The notes: a model not told the origin generated them from the sequence alone. 64,000 bases of DNA from Adiantum capillus-veneris (GCA_014529385.2 CM043954.1:98974747-99038746), one strand, 5' to 3'; positions 24,303 through 37,228 are shown, counted from the stretch's first letter. Made by a program: numbers and translations.

Positions 24303-24554
24303 GGAATTGTAATTGAAAGCATGTCTTACAAATCACCTCAACAAAAATGTATAGGTAGTTACAATTGTGACAATTGATCCTTGTTGGGCAATTAAAATAT
24401 TTCTTCTTCACTAAAGATATGCTCAGTTGCATTGTCTTGATGCCTTTATGTGGAAGAAATTTTCAAGATAAACAACACTAAATTGGTATAATTTTGCAAG
24501 TTTTAGTATAATTAGCATCATTTCTTCAAGTTTTGACCTAAAACCAAAATATTT

Positions 24555-25031
24555 TTTAGTGTGCCCCTTTTTAATCTCAAAATTGCTTTGATTAAGATTT
24601 TTTTGGGCAAGGCATATTTAAGACCTCTCTCTCTCTCTATGTGTGTGTGTGTGTACCCCTTATTATTTTCAAAATTACTTTGCTTAAATTTTTTTTGGCA
24701 AGGCATATTCAAGACCTCTGTCTCTCTCTCTCTCTCTCTCTCCCCCCCCCCCCCCCCCCCCCTACCCTTCCATTTTGGGACTATTTGAGACCGATGTTTG
24801 CAAAAAATTGGGATTTAATGTATTTTTAACCGGCTAAGATTGCAAAATCCTGGATAGATTCCAAGCTTGCCTTGAAGAAAACCAACACAATTTTCCAAGT
24901 TTTGATATAAATACCAACAATTCTTCAAGAATCAAAAGATCCTTTAATGTGCCCCTTATTTAGTTTGAAATTATTTCAATTAGGATTAGTTTTTTGGCAA
25001 GCCTTACTCGAGAACAACCCCCCCCCCCCCG

Positions 25032-25098
<67 letters not shown>
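24555..25098 (+). repeat. Three diverged units each ending in a microsatellite
   Basis: Units starting near 24558, 24655 and 24951 share GTGCCCCTT...AAATT...TTTGGCAAGGCATATTC...GACCTC and then run into a simple repeat: (CT)n plus (GT)n, (TC)n plus about 21 C, and C plus (TC)n (25036-25098). The constant link between a unit and an SSR tail suggests the tail is part of the repeat. Confidence 0.75.
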
Positions 25099-25100
<2 letters not shown>

Positions 25101-25429
25101 AGGAATCACAGATCTTGATGTGCATTGAGCATCTGGGCGATCAAAACATTCATGAAGGAGACATTCAAAGAGAGCTGAACGAGGCTCCCAATCACACAGT
25201 TCTCTCCATGTAGTTGACAAGGGAAAATCCAAAATCAATAGTGAGGACAATGACTCACATAGTCACGAGGACAAGCAATTAGAATCAATGATCAAATCGT
25301 GTAGACAAAAAGAATCTAAAACAATTATGTAAATAGATGAAGACTATCGTCTTAAACCTAGGAAATGGAAGATAGACATTGGGATAAGCTTAGACGTCAA
25401 CAGAGAGAAATAGATCACCATGAAAAGCC

Positions 25430-26635
25430 CATATGTGGAAGAAGGAAGCTAGTCATAATGAAATACCCAGACATAGGGAAAGATCCAATGATATAAAGAT
25501 AGCCTTTCTCACATTTGGAGGCATCAAAAGGGATGATCTAGATGTTCATATCCAAGATTTGAGAAATATGTTGACCTCAAAGAAATTGATGAAGATCATT
25601 GGGCACAATAGTTCCCTCAAACTTTGAAGGATATAGCTAAAAAATGGTACTACCATAATCCATCATGTAGGTTGAGAATGGATAGCAAGTTGAAGGAAGC
25701 TTTTCTTTTAGAGTATAGTGAGAACAAAGGGGATGAAGATATCCTCTATGAGTTGGATAAGATTCAATAGGGCAGGAATTATGTAGAGAAGATCAAAGAA
25801 CTTACTATACATCTACATAAATCCCCATCAAAGAAATGCATGATAGCATGGTTTCTAAGTGGATTTGAAAGCAAGTAGCTAAGGAAGCAAGAAGTACCAG
25901 CTTCTACCAAAAAAATTGAATGATCTAGTTCATTGAGCTCTAAAACTAGAACAACAGGTCAAGAAGGAGAAGGTTCAGAGAGGTAAATTTAGCTCAAGTT
26001 CTAGTGAGTCTTCTTTAGACGAGACACCATCAAGTTTGAGTTCATTCAATGAGAAGCATTCTAAAGAACTGGCCATAACACGAAAGAAGGGATCTTGGTC
26101 AAGTAAAATTGAGGAATTGTCAAAGTAGATTTCTGAGATATTAGAGACCAAACCTTTAATTGGGAAAATAGAGACCTAGTGCATAAGTTGCAAATCCAAA
26201 GAGGATCAAACTGACGGATGTATCTATTGCACATACTGGCAAAACCTTTGGTCATTTATGGAATAATTGTAAGATCAAGATACATCATTTTAAGGATAAT
26301 AAGATGTATCCTTAATTGCATTGACAAATCATGAGCCGATTCAGCAAGAGAAGGCTAGTGAGAAACTAAATTATCAAAATACTACCAGTGGTATGGCTAG
26401 CAGAGAGAGATATCAGAACTTTTTTGGTCGTGGAAGAGGTAGAATCAATTTTACAAGAAGGAATGTCAGCTGTCACACTTGTACAAAGTATGGGTACTTT
26501 TTAGCTCAATGTCTTGACAATCTGAAAGTTGAAGTGACCAAGGGGAGAATGATAGAGCCAGTATCGGTGCATGTGATCACCATGAGCTCTAGAATTGTCA
26601 TTGAGGGGATGCCAAAGGAGCTAGTCACTTGAATG
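25430..26635 (+). pseudogene. Retrotransposon gag remains with zinc knuckle
   Basis: Pieces in several frames read FGGIKRDDLDVHIQDL near 25520, YVEKIKELTIHLHKSPSKKC and IAWFLSGFESK near 25780-25880, and a knuckle CHTCTKYGYFLAQC near 26478-26515 in which the usual His is replaced. The order capsid then knuckle fits a gypsy gag. Many stops are present, and no LTR was found on either side. Confidence 0.7.
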
Positions 26636-28394
26636 AAGAAAGCTAGCAATGAGAAAAATAGAGAACATTCTGAAAGGCTAAAGAAAAGGCAAAAAAAGTG
26701 GATGAGTGGTAGGAGAAAAGGGTATTGAGTGCTTAGACCATGCAAGATCTAGAGGGGAGGAAGCCGAGCAAAAGACACCGTGCGCACATTCACACACCCA
26801 AAAAACTCAACACAACACAAGAAATTTATCAAAGTATGCCCCACACACACCACCACTCAAGAGCTCAATGAAAATTCTTCCCACAATCCCCCTTCAAACT
26901 CCAAACACCTTGACCTACAAGCCCTTGCCTTTCCCGCAGGCACTACAAGGTGAGTCGAGTTGATCAACACTTGAAATGACACTTGATGGTGACCAAAATA
27001 TACAAGGAAAACCATAAAAAACTCAAAAATTCCAGCCACAAAATGCCTCTCTCAAACCATTGCAAAACCTTCACCAAACTCCACTTTGTTGAACTCTTTG
27101 GAGTAGCCCCAACCCTAATGGCACTAATACAGGGTCACATAGTCTTGTAGAAATCCACACCTTCTTCCCTCAATTCCTTGCACACACACATCCATGGAAA
27201 TCTCAAAACTTACATAGAATCTCCCAAGTGCAAAATTGAAGAGAGAAATCTCTCATTCACTCCTCCACACACTCAAAAATAGGATGTGAACGCGGCGAGA
27301 CTGCATTAGACCACCTTTAGAAACCCTGCTTCCTCCCACACAGAGAGAGGTGAAAGTGCTGATTCTTGGCTTCAAAATATCTCCCTAAGCATGAAACATC
27401 GCGGTACTATGAGTGATGTGTCAAATTTCAGCCTTTTCACACCACTTTTGGCCATTCTGACTTTTTTTGACCCAATTTTGACCAGTTTTGACCCCAGACG
27501 GGCATTTTTCGCGAGAAAAATATCAAATGGACTCCAAAATCCACCAAATTTTGTAGGCATGATACCCAAAAATCATTTCCACATGCTCACATACCATGTT
27601 TGACCACTTCTAGGGTGGTGTATGCATCACTGCAAATCAAGCACCACAAATAGACAATTAATGCATGTGTCAAACTTCCCGGGTAGGACAAGGGTGCCCA
27701 CACCTCCAACTTGCATTAATTAGATTACAAAAAGCTCAAAAAATTCCCAAGAGCCAAAATAATCTATTTGGAATCATATCTAAGGTGTCGACAACTTGTC
27801 TAGGCATTTACGTGTGCTTGGCTGCCGGCACACGAACCTGACTATTCATAATGTGTACAGGTTGCATCATTTTTAAAACTTGAAACCACTTTGAAAAGCT
27901 CCCAAATGCATGTATTTACAACTTTTTGTACATATAACCATGCATATATAGCTACTTTGTACATGTCAAAAGCGGTTTATCATCATCGCCCACCCTCTAG
28001 GTGCATTTATGCTCAACCAAGAGACTATTTGCATCTAGAACCACATTCCTTGCAAAATGTTTCTTCAATCTATAACCATTTATTCTATAGTACAAACATT
28101 CACCAAGGAGCTTTTCCAACTCATATGTGCCATTCAAAAATACATGCTTCACTCTCAATGGTCCCAACTATTTGTCCCTCAACTTCTTTTGAAAAGTGAA
28201 ATCCAAGTGAGAGGCATACTTCATCACTAGATTCCCTCTTTAATCTCTTTCTTTGGCAGCCTCTTATTCATTTTCTCCATCCTTGTCTTTGCTTGTTGAA
28301 GATAATAATCATTGCAAAAACTCTAAAGCAAGAATTCTTTCTTGCAGCTTGTCATTATGTGCCCCTTGCATTTTGCACAACAACTTCAAGGCAT
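26636..28394. other. Non-coding stretch, no supported gene
   Basis: Short frames only. The words GGGCATTTTTCGCGAGAAAAAT and GGACTCCAAAATC (27507-27545) recur at 52340-52382, so part of it is a dispersed repeat. Long runs of short exact words (CTCAAAAA, CACCAAA) give it a repetitive look. Confidence 0.4.
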
Positions 28395-29568
28395 CAAGTG
28401 CACCTATATGGGCATAAGAGATTCCTTTCCATAAACAAGTGCATATGGCATGAACCGTGTTGACACTCCATATGAAGTTCTATAAGCCCACAAACACTTT
28501 TCCAAGTCCAAGTCCCACTCTTTAGGATGCTCTCTAGCATACAATGATATTGTCTTCACAATTTGACCATTGCAGTTTTCAACCAACCCATTTCATGGTG
28601 GGTAGTAAGGAGAAGAATGTCTATGCTAAATTTTCAATTTCTCCATGAGAGCACTAACAAGTTTTCCCTTGAAGCTTGGTCCATGATAAGAAATGATAAC
28701 CATAGGGGCTTCAAACTTGCAACACACCTGTTCATACAAAAAAGAGGCCACTCTTGCTGCTGTTACATCTTTTACAGCTCTTGCTTATACCCATTTTGTC
28801 ACCCACTGCACCTGTATGGGCATAAGAGCTTCCTTTCCATAAACAAGCTCATATGGCATGAAATGTGTTGACACTCTTTACAGTTATATAAGCCCACAAA
28901 CACTTTTCCAAGTCCAAGTCCCACTCTTTAGGATGCTCTCTAGCATACTTTGATAGCATGTTCACAATTTGACTATTGCAGTTTTCAACCAACCCATTGC
29001 ATTGTGTGTAGTAAGGAGAAGAATGGCTATGCTGAATTTTCAATTTCTTCAGTAGAGCACTAGCAAGTTTTCTCCTGAAGCCTAGTCCATGATCAAAAAT
29101 GATAATTATAGGGGCTTCAAACCTACAACACACCTGTTCATACAAAAAAGAGGCCACTCTTCCTACTGTTACATCTTTTACAGCTCTTGCTTCCACCCAC
29201 TTTGTCAAATAGTACACAACCACAAGGATATATTTTTTTCCATTGTTGGTCCTTGGCATTGGACCTAAAACGTCCACTCCCCATTTTGCAAATGCATCAT
29301 AAGACATTATAGCTTTTTGAGGCTCAACCAAAAGCTTTTGGTTTGCAAATGCTTGGCATTCATGGCATGACTTGCACGAAAAATAAGCATCTCTCATCAT
29401 AGAGGGCCAACAATAACCCGCTCTCAAAATACAATAGACAACCCGATCCTTACCTTGATGGCCTGTTTCTTCATGGCAGTGATATAAAATCAAGCCTATT
29501 TCTTCTTTGTACGACACTTTCCTCAGAATGGTATCTTTGCCATAAAAGATGAGATCCTCACCTACCAA
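28395..29568 (-). pseudogene. Gypsy integrase with internal 407-bp tandem duplication
   Basis: Frame 29568-28849 contains the zinc-binding motif (HCHEETGHQGKDR, CKSCHEC), the core with GVDVLGP (first Asp), FDHGLGF in place of SDxGxEF, and NGLVENCN (Glu). The segment 28802-29210 is repeated at 28395-28801, giving a second, partly overlapping C-terminal core (WDLDLEKCLWAYRTSYG). The CLWAYRT style is that of Tat/Athila-like plant gypsy elements. RNase H lies just upstream on the same strand. Confidence 0.85.
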
Positions 29569-29589
29569 TGTGTAGTTTCTTGCTTTTGC

Positions 29590-30065
29590 AACTATTCTCT
29601 TACATCAAACCTTTGACATGCCCTCTGGACATTGCCCTTTACCAAGAAATACTTCTACATATTGCAATGATTCCCTTCTCGCATACAAGGCTTCCTTGAC
29701 CTTTAAAGGAGCCATCAAGGCATCCAACTTATCCCTAGCCAACTCATTAGCTTCTTTATTCTTCTCATGAGGAAAATGCTTAAATTGTATCTTCTCAAAC
29801 TCATGCAAAAGCTTCTTGATGCCATAGAACCACTTCTTCAAATTGTCTTTAGTAACGTTCCACAAACCAAGCAACTGATTCATGACTAGCAATGCATCCT
29901 CTTTTGCAATGACCCTCTTCAATCCAAACTCAACACACTACTTCAATCCAAGGAAAAGCGTGAGATACTCGGCATCATTGTTACTTTTAGCTTCATCAAG
30001 GTCGTAAGATCTAGAAAAGATTACATCGCCTTTTGGGTTCTTAATGATTACCCCGCCACTTACTT
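29590..30065 (-). pseudogene. Archaeal-type RNase H of Tat-like gypsy element
   Basis: The minus strand reads SNNDAEYLTLFLGLK, then ALLVMNQLLGLW, then FEKIQFKHFPHEKNKEANEL, the layout of the second (archaeal-type) RNase H known from Tat-lineage elements. One stop follows GLK (TAG near 29938). The catalytic Asp normally in GDSxLV is replaced (KEDALLV keeps one Asp shifted). It continues into the integrase downstream. Confidence 0.75.
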
Positions 30066-31600
30066 TTTGAAGAACTTTCTTGTGCACCATTGAAAATGAT
30101 TATATATACTATCATGCACTTTTTGGATGAGCATAAAGCCAGTAGATCATGCGAAAAATCTTGATAACTATCCTCATGTATATATGTGTACATAGTGCTT
30201 CGAGTTTTGGGAGTGACCATGTAAAAATTCATGTACAAAGGTTTTGTTTTTTCGGGATTATGTAATGATATTTTGGGTCGTTTGAGTCCCCAAAACATGG
30301 TTTTCAGTAAGTATTTTTAGCTGTGCTTTATAGCTTGTGAATTAGACTTGTACATCATGAGTTATGTGCATTCGAAGTGGGAGGTCTAGACTTAGACAAT
30401 GGTTGCAGATGGGAAACTGGGACAACTTGATGATTTAAATTAGAAAATTTGAGATTTTAAATTTCTAAAAATAGAGTAAGTGATGGGCTCAAGCCGTGCT
30501 TTACGGTGTTGCATTCGGTGGCCGGAGCGGTGCACCATGCTCCTAGGAAGTTGGTCCTGAAGGGAGGTTGAGATGATATTTTTTGTGGGGGGAGGAAGGA
30601 GTTGGAGAAGTACAAGAGGAGGATGCCATGTGGCACTGAGATTATCCCACATGGGAAGGGGAAAGGAGGAAATGGGGGGTATAAGGGGAGGATGGGGTGC
30701 CCATTAGGGGTGTACCAAAGGAGAGAGGAGCTCTTTCATGCCTTGGCTATGGGGGCTCGTGGGCTTCATGGGGGAGAAGATGGCGCACTTTTAAGGAGCC
30801 TTGCAAGAGAGCCTTGTCAACTGAGGAGAGAGAAGAATTTTCTTCGAATAAAAGATAAAAAAGGGTGCGCATTTTATAGTTGCAATTCTTTGCAACACCT
30901 GCAAACATTCCAGAGAGCTCATTTTTTAGCAAAAGAGGTACACCCCCAACTTTGAGTGGCCATATCTCTCTCATCTTTAATCTGTTTTTAGCCTATGGAT
31001 GCTCTACAGACATCTACTCAAGACGAGATATGTCTTTATATCCTTAGTTTATCCTAATTTCAAGTGTGATTTATGCTAGAATAATTCTTTATAAAACTTT
31101 ATAGGTGCTTATCACAAGTGGTTTTGGTGGTGTAATAGTCCTTCTTTCTGATGGTGTGACTCATGCAAGGCTATATAGGCACTTGTTGTCCTTGTTGTTT
31201 GCATGCTAACATCATTTTGGTGCCCCCATAGAAGAGCAAGTGCTCATGTGCTCCAATTCTTGTGAAATATGTCTATTTTGCAGACAAAGAATGTAAAGGG
31301 TTGTGGGTTCTTATGGACAACCATCTATGTATGTGAAAATTGTGGACAACACTTGAGGCGGCCGTGTAATTGGATTGCAGCCTTTGGAGGGTTGTGAAGT
31401 TCTATGAAGCCAAGCACTAGGGGCTGTAGGTTACCCAATGTGAGGTGGATTAGGTAATGGAGCGATCCATCGACATCCCTTGAACTTATGATGTCACATG
31501 TAAGTGTTTTTTGTGGCAATAGAGCGGACGAGTTTCCACAGCTTCATGGATTGCCTAATGAGAATGAATAGGCTTTTACTGAGAAATTGGAAGTTAATTT
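30066..31600. other. Non-coding stretch with a possible LTR promoter
   Basis: At 30600-30960 on the plus strand a GA-rich leader with TATAAGGGG (30681) and AATAAAAG-type signals resembles an LTR U3-R region. It lies upstream of the gag fragment at 31600-31870, but no TG...CA ends could be fixed. I see no other feature. Confidence 0.3.
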
Positions 31601-31870
31601 CTTATTGTAAAATATACTAGATCAAGCTATATTATTGCAGGACGAGGCAAAAGTTTGGTTACAAAATTATGAAGAGGTGGTACATGCACAAACTCTAGGG
31701 GTAGTTTTGGACTACAATCATGTGAAGCAGGCTTTGTTGGCACAATATAGGAGCATTGAAGTACCTAATGAAGTTTGGCATGAAATTTTGGCATACATTC
31801 AGAAGACTAATCAAAGTGTTGATGATTTTGTCATGCAGTTTACCTGTTTATGGGATAAATGAGCCCGAGA
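31600..31870 (+). pseudogene. Retrotransposon gag (capsid) fragment
   Basis: About 76 codons reading DEAKVWLQNYEE and VWHEILAYIQKTNQSVDDFV followed by FTCLWDK, the pattern of the plant retrotransposon gag domain. It is truncated on both sides. Confidence 0.65.
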
Positions 31871-31974
31871 TTTAGGGGTGAAAACATAGAATGGTGTCTA
31901 AATACTTGGTGTCCATGGACACCAAGTATGCTGCTATGGATGGCACCATAGCTGGGCTTTTAAGTCAATAATTT

Positions 31975-32212
31975 TTAAAAGAATACTGGTAAAAGAATAT
32001 AGGTAAGACAAATGACTTCACGACTCCACTACTCGGATTGAAAGACATGGAGCGGTTAGCACGTGTGGACCTCTCCCTCCGTCTCTCTCTCTCTTAAAAG
32101 AATATTGGTAAAAGAATATAGGTAAGATAAATGACTTCACGACTCCACTACTCGGATTGAAAGACATGGAGCGGTTAGCACGCGTGGACCTCTCTCTCTC
32201 TCTCTCTCTCTC
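31975..32212. repeat. 119-bp tandem duplication upstream of transposase gene
   Basis: TTAAAAGAAT starts at 31975 and at 32094. Both copies contain ACTTCACGACTCCACTACTC and end in a short (TC)n tract. The copies differ at only a few bases. Confidence 0.9.
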
Positions 32213-33269
32213 TCTCAGATGGCCTCCAATGCCCATTTCCATCTCTCTCTCTCTCTCTCTCTCCCACTCTCCTGTTCAGTATATGGATGATGGAGACTCT
32301 TTTCCTCTCGCTTTGGTTCCAGCTCATACCTTCTCACAAGAAGCAATGTAGCTTCTTGAACTCAACAATGCAGCACAAATGGATTTCAGTTCACTATTAC
32401 AATCAGGAAGTTTTGTACAACTTCATTCATTTCAAACTACTGCAGACTATTCCAGGATGGTGGACGAAGGATTTTATGATGAGGCACATGGAATAGATAT
32501 AGTTCATACGTAGGTGCACTCCAAGAGAAAGACTTGTCTAAATGAGGATGAAATTATTGCAGCGAGGAGGTATGAAGCACGGGCTAAACGTGAGTACAGA
32601 AAGCGATGTCGTGCAAGAAAGCAAGTACAACCAAGCGTCAACATTGGAGCGGAAGATTGTCATAGGGAGGACGTCGATGTACACACAAAGGAAGACAAGA
32701 AGCAACATACTATTCAAAATATTGTTCAGCACATTGTGAGACAGCTGCATAGTTACGGGAAAGAAGATAAGAATGCAATTCTTCAAGGTGTTTTCAATGA
32801 TGATAGAATCTTGCCATTCTGTGAAGATTTGTATCTTCCTGCAAATGGCCTTATTTCTGCACTCAAGGTCTCCTTACAGGAATTAAAGATTCCAAAATCA
32901 GTCGACGAGATGTTTTAAAAGTAAAGCACATTCAGCATGCTGGTGAATGGATTACTGCATGATAATGGGAGCCAAGGTAGAGGTGTTACTCTACATAAAG
33001 TGGCGAAGCTATTACATGTTCATCCAAGGAATTTATATTCAGCTTTGGGTAGACTTGACAACGATCCTATGTCAAGTACGCTGAGGTCCGACTTATGCAA
33101 AAGGAAACCTGTAAATGTCGGGTCCTTATCGGAGGAATTGAAGCAGACAATTATTACATTTTGGATAGAGCACAGTAGGGTATCTCCAAACAAGAAAGAT
33201 ATTTGTCGGAAATGATTGGGCAGAAAAAATTATCAAGAGCATCCCATACACTTACTTGATGAATCTCAG

Positions 33270-34300
33270 GTAAACATGTCTCATTCTTACAATGAACAAC
33301 TCTCAAGTGAAACATCTCACTCTTATGAATAGCTACCCATTGGGTGTTATGGAGTTGTGTACATGCTACTATATGTGATATGTAGCCAAGTAATGTGTCA
33401 AGATAGTCCATTGTCTCTACCTAGGCTATTATGTGTGCTATATTGCACAAGTGTAGCCCAATGTCCCTGTCTATGCTATAAGTTCGCCATGTAAAATGAC
33501 TCTATTGTAGTAAGATAGCAACATGTGTGCTATACAGTAAAGGTGTGTGTAAGAATAGCACAATGTTCTTGTCTATGATATGATGTGTGGTATGTGAAAG
33601 AGCTATATTACATATTGAGAGCACTATGTGTGCCATATAGCGTTAGTGTGTGTAATAAGAGGCCAATGTCCCTATCTATGCTATTGGGTCATATTATTTC
33701 TTGCAGTATGAGTGCTATATAGCATAACCATGTGTAATAATAGCCCAATGGTCTTGTCTATGCTATTATGTGTGCCATGTAGCAGGACTCTATCAGAGTA
33801 TGACAACATCATGTCTGCTATATAGTAGACATGTGTGTATAATAGCACAATATACCTATCTATGATATTATGTGTGCTATCAGATTATATAATATTATGA
33901 GAGCACTATGTGTGCTACATAGCAGATGTTAGTGTAATAGTAGCACGGTATCCATGTCTATGCTATTATGTGTGCTATGCATAGTGTCATATGTGTAATA
34001 GCACAATATCCCTATCTATGCTCTTTTTGTGTGTTATGTAGAAGAACTGTGTTATAATATGAGAGCACTATGTGTGCTATATAGCAGACGTGTGTGTAAT
34101 AACAACTAAAAATCCCTATCTATGCTATTATGTGTTATATAGCAAAATTGAGCATGTAATGAAAGCTGAGTTATCTATCTATGCTATTATCTGTGCTATG
34201 TAGCATAGCTATATGTATTTATACCAATGCATTTGTAGCTATGCTATTATGTGTGATATATAGCAAAATGTAATTCTAATGCATTTTTTTTTTCAAGCAG
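33270..34300 (+). repeat. Intron filled with GTGCTATATAGCAC-type repeat array
   Basis: From about 33400 to 34270 the intron consists of units with CTATCTATGCTATTATGTGTGCTATATAGCA. The word TCTATGCTAT recurs at spacings near 100, 83 and 57 bases. Many units contain a palindrome or near-palindrome of the form GTGCTATATAGCAC. The intron has a GTAAAC donor and a T-rich tract before its CAG acceptor. Confidence 0.85.
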
Positions 34301-35050
34301 ACATAGTATTTCTTGAATTTTAAAGATAGCCACCCACATGTGACAATTGGGCAAAGTTCCTTTGAGAAGCTGAAGCCTTGGTTCGTGCAAAAGTTGAAAG
34401 ATCAAAATACTTGCTGTTGTGTTTATCATATACGACTGATGTATCTCAAAGATACGTTTAATGTTATGCACTCATCTGCTTTTGGTTTTCATGGGAGGTC
34501 ATGTACATCTAAATGCAATGTTTGCAAATTAGATGGGGTGAATGCAGAATGTCAGGGATCACGAAGTTGTGGGAATCATGCGTATGTACAAAGGCTGAGG
34601 GGGATATGTTAAATAAACACACTTGCTTGATGGGCCAATGCAAAAACTGTGGTGTGGAAAAGCTCAGCCTTTGTCCACAAGAACATGCAGAGATGACAAA
34701 GACAGTTCCACTGCAAGTCTTCGAGGACATTAAAGTTCAAACTAAGCATGGTCTAAGTAAGAGAAAGATGTTGTCACTCAAACAGGTGGTTTTAATTGAG
34801 CTGACAGGGAGGATAAAAGACGACATTAGAATCTTCATCGAGCACAATTTCACTTACAGATGACAGGCACATCAATACAGAGAATGTTTGAAGGTGTTTC
34901 CTTCAGATACCATTATATCTGTAGTAGACTTTGCTAAAATTTTCTTGTTTAAAGAGCAAAATGAAGTACAATCCATGCATTGGCATACAGATCAATGCAC
35001 CATCCTTGTTCACATAACGTACATGCGTGATAACGAAGATGACAGTATAT

Positions 35051-35316
35051 CAAGCATATGCATTTCTACATCTCCGATGATAGGTAACATGATACGCTAT
35101 TTGTCCAGCATTGTTTTCTTCTTTGTGATCAGTGGCTTAAAGACTAGGGGCTGAATTTCAAGAAGCGGTGCAGCCTTGCAATTCAAGCATATGCATTTCT
35201 ACATCTCCGATGATAGGCAACATGATACGCTATTTGTCCAGCAATGTTTTCTTCTTTGTGATCAGTGGCTTAAAGACTAGGGGCTGAATTTCAAGAAGCA
35301 CTGGGTGTGGTCAGAT
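35051..35316 (+). repeat. 133-bp tandem duplication in transposase exon
   Basis: CAAGCATATGCATTTC begins at 35051 and 35184. The first copy lacks the 18-base segment around CACTGGGTGTGGTC that carries the start of the SDG motif. The duplication breaks the gene. Confidence 0.9.
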
Positions 35317-36283
35317 GGTGCAGCCTTGCAATTCAAGGTTGCAAGGCCATTTTACTTTGTTGCTAGATATTACCAACTAACAGGTACAGAGATGACATGG
35401 AATTTTTTTGGCTCTAGCCATGGCAAGGGGGAGCATGATGGCGCTGGCACTGTGATAAAGAGAGCCCTTACACATGAACAACTCAAGAGTAATGGATTTG
35501 TTCTTAAGCAAGCTACAGACGTGGTTGCATTTTTGATGAGAACAATGTCCAATGCTGCATGTAGCTCTTATGCACAATCCACTAAAGCAGGTCCTACTAT
35601 AAACATGAAATTTTGGCTAGTAAAAGAGACAGAAGTGGACATGTCTAATCTATGGGGTTGTGAGAGAGTACCAGAATCTCGATCACTCCATTGCATTTCA
35701 GGCTTTTGTCGTCATGATCCTACTCAATTAAGGACCAGACGGCTTTCTTGTTTTTGTGATGCTTGCATGAAGGGCCATTGGAGGACTTGTTCTAGCAAAT
35801 CATATGCAGGCAAGTGGACACATAAGGCATTGAAACCACTCTCTGAGGTACCAGAAGAGACTGAAGTACCAGAAGATGAAGTTGCAATGTTTGAGGGATC
35901 CCAGGATATGCTGAGTGAGTATCTCAATGAAGGTGATAACTTTCAAGTCAATGCAGACACTGGCAATGCAGAAGGTGTAGAGTTATTTCTTTTGAGATGT
36001 ACAAAGAGAAAATGGATGACAGATTGCATCTTAAGAGATAAATGGAAAAACAAAAGTGATAAAAACACTTATGTTGTCATAGGGTGTTATTATCAATAGC
36101 AAGAGGGGGATCCAAATCACTACACTCTGCTTGATGATAGAGGAGTTACTAACCTGTACTCTCACCTTGTTCGGGTAATCAAGTTTGACATGCCTTTGGC
36201 AGATGCTACCTCAAAGACATATTATTTATCTCCGGAACTACATGAAACCATTTACAATGCCATGCCCTATGAAGCAACATAAT

Positions 36284-36427
36284 ACCTATTTAACATGCTT
36301 ATATTATGTTCTATATAGCCTTCACCATTCAATACCTCCTTACACATGTCCATTGTGCTATGTATCACATAGCACACAACCACATAGAGCACATAGCATA
36401 GAATCACACACATTTCAGATAATGAGG
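36284..36427. repeat. Palindrome-type repeats between convergent genes
   Basis: The segment 36345-36428 (GTGCTATGTATCACATAGCAC...) is nearly identical to 39733-39815, which lies inside the intron of the minus-strand gene. It separates the 3' ends of two convergent genes. Confidence 0.85.
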
Positions 36428-37228
36428 TTACTCCTCTTTATCAGCATTCTTTGTACCTACCTCATTTGTATGTGTAGCATCCGCTCGACCCATAGGGACC
36501 TCTAGACTTTTACCTTTGGTATTCCCAACAATGGGATCTGTACAAGACTCAGTTGTATCATGTGTAACTGCCTCTTTCGTGTCCACAACAGCCATGAAAT
36601 GTTCTCCCATTGCCTCTCTTGATTGAGCTGCTCTGTCAGTGGGCACCTCTGTGCCTTTCCATACCTCATTGTTTTTCTCTATACATGCCTCAGTTGTATT
36701 ATGTGTATTTGCCTCTTTCATGTCCGTAGCAGCCACGACAACTTCTCCCATTGCCTCTCCCGATTGAACTGCTATGTCACCTGCCTCAGCTGTGTCGGCA
36801 GAAGCCGTGACATCACCGTTACCCACTGCTGAGCCTATTCCAGGTACTCTCTTAGTGAGGTCCTCCTCACCCAAGCCTCCCATATCTTCGACAATGGCAT
36901 CTATACCCTTTGCCTCCTCTGCATCAACAATGTCATCAGCTGCATCACTTGGACAGACCACCTCGGCTTGGGCTGTGACATCACTTGCACCCACGGCCTC
37001 ACGTGTTCCAGCTTCTTTCTCAATGAGGACCTCCTTACCCATGCCTCTGGTATCCTCAATAGTGGCATCTGTACCCATAGCCACAACTGCATCAAGAAGG
37101 GCATTTATGACATCATGAACAATAATATCTGTTCCACCATCATTAACATTGCCATCAACAATAGAATCTGTGAGAGCATCAACTTCCATAGAATCCACAA
37201 TGTCATTTGTGTAGGCATCAACTAGCAT
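36428..37228 (-). CDS. Acidic, internally repeated ORF (end of companion gene?)
   Basis: An open frame of about 266 codons, rich in Asp, Glu, Ala and Val. It contains repeats such as AAQSREAMGEHFMAVVDTKE and AVQSGEAMGEVVVAATDMKE, and another pair around VEDMGGLGEE and IEDTRGMGKE. No domain is recognised. It lies in line with the minus-strand ORFs upstream and ends 145 bp from the transposase gene. It may be the last exon of the companion gene. The long frame could also reflect repeat composition. Confidence 0.45.
   Translation of the reverse strand: MLVDAYTNDIVDSMEVDALTDSIVDGNVNDGGTDIIVHDVINALLDAVVAMGTDATIEDTRGMGKEVLIEKEAGTREAVGASDVTAQAEVVCPSDAADDIVDAEEAKGIDAIVEDMGGLGEEDLTKRVPGIGSAVGNGDVTASADTAEAGDIAVQSGEAMGEVVVAATDMKEANTHNTTEACIEKNNEVWKGTEVPTDRAAQSREAMGEHFMAVVDTKEAVTHDTTESCTDPIVGNTKGKSLEVPMGRADATHTNEVGTKNADKEE

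Larger units (their letters stand above)
32379..36283 (+). pseudogene. Transposase-like gene of the SDG-QFK/HGKG family, two exons
   Basis: Exon 1 (32379-33269) stays in one frame despite stops at 32511, 32916, 32922 and 33213. It encodes a basic segment (ARRYEARAKREYRKR) and a helix-turn-helix-like stretch (VTLHKVAKLLHVHPRNL). It ends at CAG/GTAAAC. Exon 2 starts after TTTTTTCAAGCAG at 34301. It encodes FEKLKPWFV with CCCVYH, then C-x2-C (GQCKNCGV), FIEHNFTYR-stop-QAHQY, VVDFAKIF, MHWHTDQCTI, VWSDGAALQFK and NFFGSSHGKGEHDGAG. This series matches a widespread eukaryotic, largely uncharacterised family likely to be RNase H-fold (DDE) transposases; the Asp residues in VVDF and SDG and the acidic pair in GEHD are the candidate catalytic ones. 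Stops, frameshifts and a 133-bp duplication make it a pseudogene. The C-terminus ends at TAA near 36281. Confidence 0.75.

Noticed and set aside
32018-32351. Frames across (TC) tracts upstream of the transposase
   Set aside because: Low-complexity translations of SSR sequence within a tandem duplication.
36774-37118. Ser/Pro-rich plus-strand frame
   Set aside because: It mirrors the acidic repeat ORF on the minus strand and has no independent support.
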